A DNA stretch of 64,000 nt from Pigmentiphaga sp. NML030171 (GTDB lineage Bacteria > Pseudomonadota > Gammaproteobacteria > Burkholderiales > Burkholderiaceae_B), in the NCBI RefSeq assembly GCF_002188635.1, contig NZ_NINX01000018.1:21154-85153 (forward strand). The letters are read 5' to 3'. A model generated the notes under the pieces. It was not told where the DNA came from. It saw nothing but the letters and a program-made list of their open reading frames with translations, and made no database searches. The translations under genes were made by a program, and so were the position numbers. Below are positions 57,980-64,000 of the stretch, one piece after another (positions within the stretch are counted from its first letter, which is position 1; every line of letters begins with the position of its first letter).

Positions 57980-60379
57980 TCACGGTGCGGTATGCCAATA
58001 GCGCCGTCGGGATTCCCGCTCGCGCGCGACCCGCAGCCCCTCCTGCCGCGAGACGAACACGAGCGCGCCGTGCCTGTCGGTGCGATGGAACACGGCGCCG
58101 GCGCGCCGCCACCGCCGTTCCGCGTCGGGATGCGGATGGCGATAGCGGTTCAGGTAGCCCGCCTGGGCCACGACGTGCGAGGCCCGCGTGGCCGCGACCA
58201 GCGCCGGGCTGGACGATCCGCGCGAACCGTGGTGGGGCGCGGCCACCACATCGGCGGCAAGGTCCTCGACGGCCGCGAGGCCAGCTTCCTCGGCCGCGCC
58301 GATGTCCCCCGCCAGCAAAGCCGCGTGGTGGGTACCGCGTACCCGCAATACGCAACTGTGCGCGTTGCGTGCGCGAGCCGGCACCTCGCCCCTGGGCGAG
58401 GCCGGGTGCAGGAACTCGAACGCCACGCCATCCACCGTCCACCGCTGCCCGGCGGCGCAGCGCGAGAAAACCGCCTGCCCGATGTCCGCGGACGCAAGAT
58501 CGTAGGACGCATGCACCCGCGCCGCGGGCAAGGCCGCCAGCACCGAACGCAGCCCGCCCGCATGGTCCGCATCCGCGTGCGATACCACCACGTCGTCCAG
58601 CCGCCGTATGCCCCGCGCCCGCAGATAGGGCCAGACCACCCTGCCACCGGCATCGGCCTTGTCACCATAGGGCGGACCGGTGTCGTACAGCAACGTCGCG
58701 CTGGCCGTCTCCACCACGATCGCGGTGCCCTGCCCCACGTCCAGCATCGCCAGGCGCCATTCGCCCGGCGCGGGACGCGCGGGCCGATAGGCCAGCATGG
58801 GCACCAGCAGCACGAGCCCCAGCCAGCGGCCGGGCAGGCCGCGCGGCTGCAAGGTCCATACCACCCCGGCCAGCGCCAGCACGAACAGCGGCCAGGGCGG
58901 CGCGGCCAGCGAGACGGCCGCCAGTTCGGTATCGGCCAGCCACTGCAACGGCACCATCAGGCCCTCGAACACCGCATGAGCGACGGCGGCCGTGGCGGCG
59001 CCCCACTCCTCCAGCCCCGGCACGACAGACAACGCCAGCGCCGCCAGCGCGAGCGGCGTGACCAGCAGGCTGACCACCGGGATGGCCACGGCATTGGCCA
59101 GCGGCGATACCAGCGACACCTGCTGGAACAGCAGCGCCAGGGCGGGCAGCAGGCCCACGGTCAGCGCAGCCTGCGCGCGGGCGCCTTCCCGTACCGAAGC
59201 GGCCACCCGCGCCGGCCATGCGCTGGCCGGCGCGGGCCCGTCGCGCTGCCGCCAGCGCCCCCCGCCACACAGGATCAGCAGCGCCACCGCGCCGAACGAC
59301 AGCCAGAACCCGGCCGCCAGCGTCGCCCAAGGATCCAGCGCGCAGACCAGGGCCGCCGCCAGCGCCAGCACCCGCGAGCCGGACACCGGGACTCGCCAGG
59401 CCGCCGCGCCCGCCACCACGGCCAGCATGAAAAAGGTCCGGCGGGCCGGCACGCCCCATCCCGCCAGCAGACAGTACAGCCATGCCACCACCAGGGCCGC
59501 GCCGGCCGCCGCCACCTGGGCGGGATGCCGCTCGGGCAGCCGGATGCCGTCCCAGCGGCAGCGCTTCCACGCCTGCAGCACCGCCCACCCCGCCAGGGCG
59601 GCCAGCATCGTTACGTGCAGGCCGCTGATGGAGACCAGATGGGTGATGCCGGTGCGGTTGAAGATGTCCCAGTCACGCCGGTCCACGCCGGCCTGGTCGC
59701 CCATCGCCAGGGCGGCCAGCACGGCGCCGTAACGCTTGCCCTCCAGCGCCCGGCGCAAGGCCTCGCGGCACACGTGGCGGGCACGTTGCACCGCTACATC
59801 GAAACTGGCGTAGGCATCGTCCGCCAGCCAGCTCGGCTGGCCGCGCACCGACCCCGTCGCGCGGATACCGTGTTCGAACAGATAGGCCTCGTAGTCGAAA
59901 CCATGCGGATTCAGCGTGCCGTGGGGCCGCCTGAGCAGCACGGTCCCGCGCCAGCGTTCGCCGGGCACGACCTCCGCGGCCCGGCCCCACCACGATAGTT
60001 GCACCTGGCCGGGCACGCCGGCCGGCGGATCCAGCACCGTCGCCTCGAAACGCTGCCCGGCCGCGGTCGCCGTGGACAGGCTGGTGACGAGGTACTCCAA
60101 CTCCAGCGGCACGTTCTCTTGCGCCGGCGACAAGCCGTCCTGCAGGCGCAGGTCGATGCGCGCCAGCGCCAGCGCGGACCCCGCGGCAAAAGCGGCGACC
60201 GCGAGCAGGACAGCCGCGCGGCGATGCCGCCGGCATCCTGGCCGCGCCCGCCCCCACGCCGCGCACGCTGCCGGCACGGCCACGCCCGCCAGCGCCGAGG
60301 CCCAGGCCGGCGGCACCGCCGGCAGTCCATGCACCCAGGCCGTGCCCAGCACGAACGCCACCAACGCGAAACGCAGCAT
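57980..60379 (-). CDS. comEC: DNA internalisation channel ComEC/Rec2
   Basis: A 799-aa polytopic membrane protein transporting single-stranded DNA in natural transformation. An N-terminal DUF4131/OB region is followed by the Competence domain with many membrane helices (GITHLVSISGLHVTM). The C-terminal metallo-beta-lactamase-like domain has VVSHADADHAGG and APHHGSRGS. I prefer the ATG at 60379, which has GGAGG six bases upstream; an ATG at 60415 would add 12 residues. Other competence genes are not in the window. Confidence 0.92.
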   Translation of the reverse strand: MLRFALVAFVLGTAWVHGLPAVPPAWASALAGVAVPAACAAWGRARPGCRRHRRAAVLLAVAAFAAGSALALARIDLRLQDGLSPAQENVPLELEYLVTSLSTATAAGQRFEATVLDPPAGVPGQVQLSWWGRAAEVVPGERWRGTVLLRRPHGTLNPHGFDYEAYLFEHGIRATGSVRGQPSWLADDAYASFDVAVQRARHVCREALRRALEGKRYGAVLAALAMGDQAGVDRRDWDIFNRTGITHLVSISGLHVTMLAALAGWAVLQAWKRCRWDGIRLPERHPAQVAAAGAALVVAWLYCLLAGWGVPARRTFFMLAVVAGAAAWRVPVSGSRVLALAAALVCALDPWATLAAGFWLSFGAVALLILCGGGRWRQRDGPAPASAWPARVAASVREGARAQAALTVGLLPALALLFQQVSLVSPLANAVAIPVVSLLVTPLALAALALSVVPGLEEWGAATAAVAHAVFEGLMVPLQWLADTELAAVSLAAPPWPLFVLALAGVVWTLQPRGLPGRWLGLVLLVPMLAYRPARPAPGEWRLAMLDVGQGTAIVVETASATLLYDTGPPYGDKADAGGRVVWPYLRARGIRRLDDVVVSHADADHAGGLRSVLAALPAARVHASYDLASADIGQAVFSRCAAGQRWTVDGVAFEFLHPASPRGEVPARARNAHSCVLRVRGTHHAALLAGDIGAAEEAGLAAVEDLAADVVAAPHHGSRGSSSPALVAATRASHVVAQAGYLNRYRHPHPDAERRWRRAGAVFHRTDRHGALVFVSRQEGLRVARERESRRRYWHTAP

Positions 60380-60491
60380 GCCCTTCCTCCGGCCCAAGGC
60401 CAGCATGGTAGGCATGCCGGGGCCGCCACGCAGCCCCTGCCGGGATGAATCTGTCCATGATGAATCTGTCCGGGCCGCACCCGGCCGGCGC

Positions 60492-61301
60492 TCAGGCCGC
60501 CAGCGCGCCGCTCAGGCGCGGCAGCACGCGACGCACATTGGTCGACGTGGCCGCGGCGATCTCGGCCACCGGCAGGCCGCGCAGTTCGCCCAGCACCGCC
60601 GCGATGCGCGGCAGCTCTCCGGGCTCGTTGCGACGGTCGTCGCGCGGCAGCCAGGCGGGCGGTATGTCGGGCGCGTCGGTTTCCAGCACCAGCGCGGCCA
60701 GGTCCATCCCGGCCGCCAGCCGGCGGATGTTGCGCGAACGCTCATAGGTCATTTCCCCGCCCAGGCCCAGCGCGAAGCCGCGCGCGACGAACAGGTCGGC
60801 TTGCTGCCGGCTGCCGTTGAAGGCATGGGCGATGCCTCCCGGCACGTCCACGCGCCGCAGGTACTTCAGCAGCACGTCCTGCGAGCGGCGCACGTGCAGC
60901 AGCACGGGCAGGCCGAACTCGGCGGCCAGCGCGAGCTGCGCGTGGTAGAAGCGCTCCTGGCGCGCGCGCTGTTCGCCCTGGGCGATGTCCTGCACGAAGA
61001 AGTCCAGGCCGATCTCGCCCACGGCGACGAAGCGCGGATCGCCCATGGCCTGCGCCACCGCGTCGCGCAGGCGGTCCAGGTCCTCGTCGGCGGCGTGGCG
61101 CACGTACATGGGATGGATTCCCAGCGCATACGCGCCGCCCGGAATCGCATGGGCCAGGTCGCGCACGGTGGAAAAATTGTCGCGCGCCACGGCCGGAATG
61201 ACGATGCCGGCCACGCCGGCGGCGCGGGCCCGCATGGCAACGTCCGGACGGTCGCGGCCGAACTCGGCCGCGTCGAGATGACAATGGGTGTCGATCAGCA
61301 T
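60492..61301 (-). CDS. tatD: TatD-family metal-dependent hydrolase
   Basis: A 269-aa TIM-barrel DNase/hydrolase of the TatD/YcfH type. Metal ligands appear in MLIDTHCHLDA, AVGEIGLDFF, LHVRRSQ, GIAHAFNG and LETDAPD. It lies between lolD and comEC on the same strand, 76 bases before comEC's downstream neighbour region. Substrates proposed for the family are 3' DNA ends or D-aminoacyl-tRNA. Confidence 0.93.
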   Translation of the reverse strand: MLIDTHCHLDAAEFGRDRPDVAMRARAAGVAGIVIPAVARDNFSTVRDLAHAIPGGAYALGIHPMYVRHAADEDLDRLRDAVAQAMGDPRFVAVGEIGLDFFVQDIAQGEQRARQERFYHAQLALAAEFGLPVLLHVRRSQDVLLKYLRRVDVPGGIAHAFNGSRQQADLFVARGFALGLGGEMTYERSRNIRRLAAGMDLAALVLETDAPDIPPAWLPRDDRRNEPGELPRIAAVLGELRGLPVAEIAAATSTNVRRVLPRLSGALAA

Positions 61302-61329
61302 CGGACCACTTTACCGCCTTCGCCGTGCC

Positions 61330-61373
61330 AGGGCCTGTTCACCCTAAAACCTAAAAGGAACCTCGCACAGGCC

Positions 61374-61375
<2 letters not shown>
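61330..61375. repeat. Inverted repeat overlapping the lolD stop
   Basis: AGGGCCTGT (61330-61338) and ACAGGCCCT (61367-61375) are perfect nine-base inverted copies around a 28-base loop; the right arm overlaps the TAG stop of lolD. No T run follows. It could be an mRNA-stabilising hairpin or a relic of a small mobile repeat. Confidence 0.55.
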
Positions 61376-62061
<686 letters not shown>

Positions 62062-62069
<8 letters not shown>

Positions 62070-63330
62070 GGCGCAGCACCTCCGCCGGTTGCAGGCGCGA
62101 GGCGCGCCAGCTGGGATACAGGGTGGCCAGGAACGACAGCACCAGCGACGTCACGCCTATGGTGACGATGTCGGACAGGCGCGGGTCGGACGGCAGCTCG
62201 GTGATCAGGTAGATGTCGCGCGGCAGGAACTGGATGCCCAGCGCATGTTCGATGGCGGGCACGATGACGTCGATGTTGTAGGCGATCAGCGTGCCGCCCG
62301 CCACGCCCAGCAGCGTACCGATGACGCCGATCAGCGCCCCCTGCACCACGAAGATGCGGGCGATCTCGGCCGGGGTGGCGCCCAGCGTGCGCAGGATGGC
62401 GATGTCCGCCTGCTTGTCGTTGACCGCCATGACCAGCGAGGACAGCAGGTTGAAGGCCGCCACGGCGATGATCAGCGCCAGGATCAGGAACATCATGCGT
62501 TTTTCGGTCTGCACCGCGGCGAACCAGGTGCGGTTGTTGCGCGACCAGTCCGCGGCGGCGATGTTCGGCGGCAGCAGTTGCGCCAGGTCGCGGGCCACCT
62601 GCGGCGCCTTCTGCATGTCGGCGATGCGCAGCCGCACCCCGCCTATGCCGCTGTCGCGGAACAGCCGCGCCGCGTCGTCCACGTTCACGAACGCCAGGCT
62701 GGAGTCGTATTCGTAGTGGCCGGCCTCGAACACGCCCACCACGGTGAACTGCCGCATGCGGGGCGTGAAACCGGCGGGCGTGACCGAGCCCTGCGGGGCC
62801 AGCATCAGGATCGGATCGCCCAGCCCCACGCCCAGGCCCTGCGCCAGCGCGCGCCCCAGCACCACGCCGTAGCTGCCGGGCTTCAAGTCGTCCAGCGAAC
62901 CGGCCACCATGTTCTTGGCCACGTCGGACACGTCGCGCTCGGCCTCGGGGTCGATGCCGCGCACCTGCACGCCGCGCAGCACCTGGTCGCGGGCGATCAT
63001 GGCCTGGGCCGCCACGTAGGGCGCCCCCGCCTGCACTTCGGGATTCTTCCTGGCCAGCGCCGTCAGTTCGCGCCAGTTGGCCAGCGCCGCGCCGCGCTCG
63101 CCCCCCACCGGATAGAGTTCGATGTGCGGCAGCACCGACAGCATGCGGTCGCGCACCTCCTTCTGGAAGCCGTTCATGACGGACAGCACGATGATCAGCG
63201 CCGCCACGCCCAGGCCTATGCCCGCCATGGAACTGGCGGCAATGAAGGAAATGAAGCGATCGCGTCGCCGCCCGCGGCCGGCGCGCGTATAGCGCCAGCC
63301 TATCCAGAATTCGTAGGGTATCTTGAGCAC
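62062..63330 (-). CDS. lolC: Lipoprotein-releasing ABC transporter permease (LolC/E type)
   Basis: A 422-aa inner-membrane permease. It has four membrane segments: one near residues 25-48 and three after residue 270. A large periplasmic MacB-like domain lies between. [10 protein letters not shown] at the N terminus and the C-terminal [23 protein letters not shown] are family hallmarks. The start is a GTG at 63330 (MLKIPYEFW). A CATAAT string six bases before it suggests a leaderless message. Only one LolC/E-type gene is present here, so the transporter may use a homodimer. Confidence 0.9.
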
Positions 63331-63439
63331 GCGCGTATTATGGCAGAAGGCGGCGGCCGGCACCGCCTCCGCCCCACCCCCTACAATACCGGCCATTCGG
63401 CCCGCCGCCCGCGGGCCCTCGTACCCGGATCCTGCCGCC

Positions 63440-64000
63440 GTGCCCGCCTTGCCGTCCGCCCTGACCCTGCTGCTTCCCGGCCTGCTGACCGACGCCGCCA
63501 TCGCGCCCGAACTGGCGCGCCAGCTCGCGGACCAGCCCGCCGTGCGCACGCTGGTCTCGTGGCTGGGCGCGGCGCGGCCCGTCCAGCAGGGCTTCGACCC
63601 CTTCGAGGCGGGCTGCACCTCGCGCGAGTACTGGTGGCTGCATCGCGCGGGCCACCGGCCCGCGGACGGCAGGATCGGCGCGGGGCTCGCGCCCTTGCTG
63701 GTGGACGATGCCCGAGACGGCCGGCCCGTCTGGCTGGCGGACCTGGCCCACGTGCAGGTCGGCCGCGACGGCCTGGTCCTGACCGACTCCACCGAACTGG
63801 GCACGACGCAGGCCGAGAGCGACGCGCTGCTGGCCGCGGCGCAGCCCGCGCTGGAGGCGCATGGCGCGGCGGCCCGCGCCGTCGATCCGCGCCGCTGGCG
63901 CCTGGACCTGCCCCAGGGCGCGGCCCGGCACACCGGCACGCCGGATGCCGTGACGGGCGCCGCGCTGGATGCCTGGTGGCCGCGCACGCCCGAGGCCCGG
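63440..64000 (+). CDS. Partial RpfE-like/phosphoglycerate-mutase-like conserved protein (5' part)
   Basis: The first 187 codons of a rightward gene that continues past the window. A GTG start gives (M)PALPSALTLLLPGLLTD. Later segments VWLADLAHVQVGRDGL and the C-terminal PRRWRLDLP resemble the RpfE-type/AP-superfamily-like proteins found next to lolC and recJ in betaproteobacteria. Biochemical role is not established. It is divergent from lolC with a 109-bp spacer. Confidence 0.55.
   Translation, partial: MPALPSALTLLLPGLLTDAAIAPELARQLADQPAVRTLVSWLGAARPVQQGFDPFEAGCTSREYWWLHRAGHRPADGRIGAGLAPLLVDDARDGRPVWLADLAHVQVGRDGLVLTDSTELGTTQAESDALLAAAQPALEAHGAAARAVDPRRWRLDLPQGAARHTGTPDAVTGAALDAWWPRTPEAR

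Noticed and set aside
55741..59061. 1106-codon plus-strand frame over mtfA, ridA, the hydrolase and comEC
   Set aside because: Overlaps four real genes in other frames or strands and is Arg/Pro/Ala-rich low-complexity sequence.
63331..63987. Upstream extension of lolC as a 641-residue protein
   Set aside because: The added part is Arg/Ser/Ala-rich antisense of the divergent RpfE-like gene and lacks permease features.

Overview
The window is GC-rich bacterial chromosome with high coding density and no sign of rRNA, tRNA, CRISPR, insertion sequences or phage. The organism is most likely a betaproteobacterium of the family Alcaligenaceae (Bordetella/Achromobacter group). This rests on the Bug (TctC-type) periplasmic receptors, the order ppsA/ppsR, bamA-skp-lpxD-fabZ-lpxA-lpxB-rnhB and rseP-dxr-cdsA-uppS-frr-pyrH-tsf-rpsB, smc-zipA-ligA, and an OmpR/EnvZ pair reminiscent of Bordetella RisAS. 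Genus and species are inference.

Layout. (1) Positions 1-4751: the tail of an unknown gene, a tandem 78-bp repeat carrying two intrinsic terminators, then ppsA and its divergent regulator ppsR, and a LysR regulator. (2) Positions 5058-12154: an accessory-looking catabolic operon divergent from the LysR gene. It encodes two paralogous Bug receptors, a creatininase-family protein, an HpaI-type aldolase, a maleate isomerase/Asp-Glu racemase-like enzyme, an M20 carbamoylase-like amidase, a D-2-hydroxyacid dehydrogenase and a VOC protein. I do not recognise this combination as a named pathway, and it is the best candidate here for undescribed biology. (3) Positions 12158-14278: a large Tat/lipoprotein metallophosphoesterase with a LamG-like tail. 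(4) Positions 14396-30520: a long leftward block of essential envelope and translation genes: RNA methyltransferase, rnhB, lpxB, lpxA, fabZ, lpxD, skp, bamA, rseP, dxr, cdsA, uppS, frr, pyrH, tsf and rpsB. It makes lipid A, phospholipid and isoprenoid carriers, assembles outer-membrane proteins and supplies translation factors. (5) Positions 30942-37684 rightward: map, glnD, glgP and a glutathione transferase. (6) Positions 37774-45331 leftward: a purine/thiopurine phosphorylase, ligA, zipA and smc. (7) Positions 45607-53411: queF, lplT, the leftward udg-rimI-tsaB set, a small membrane protein, then ompR-envZ-peroxiredoxin-gamma-glutamylcyclotransferase. (8) Positions 53427-64000: relA, mtfA, a RidA homologue, an alpha/beta hydrolase, comEC, tatD, lolD, lolC, and the start of a divergent RpfE-like gene cut by the window end.

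Non-coding structure. A composite palindromic repeat occurs five times (299-371, 28581-28649, 29697-29767, 37687-37757, 45426-45502). Four copies begin within about four bases of a stop codon, always in the same orientation relative to the gene, and their outer stems differ in sequence while staying paired. The rpsB-tsf operon has a recognisable promoter, a long leader that starts with a perfect hairpin, and a strong intrinsic terminator between rpsB and tsf. All functional calls come from reading translated sequence; no database search was run.
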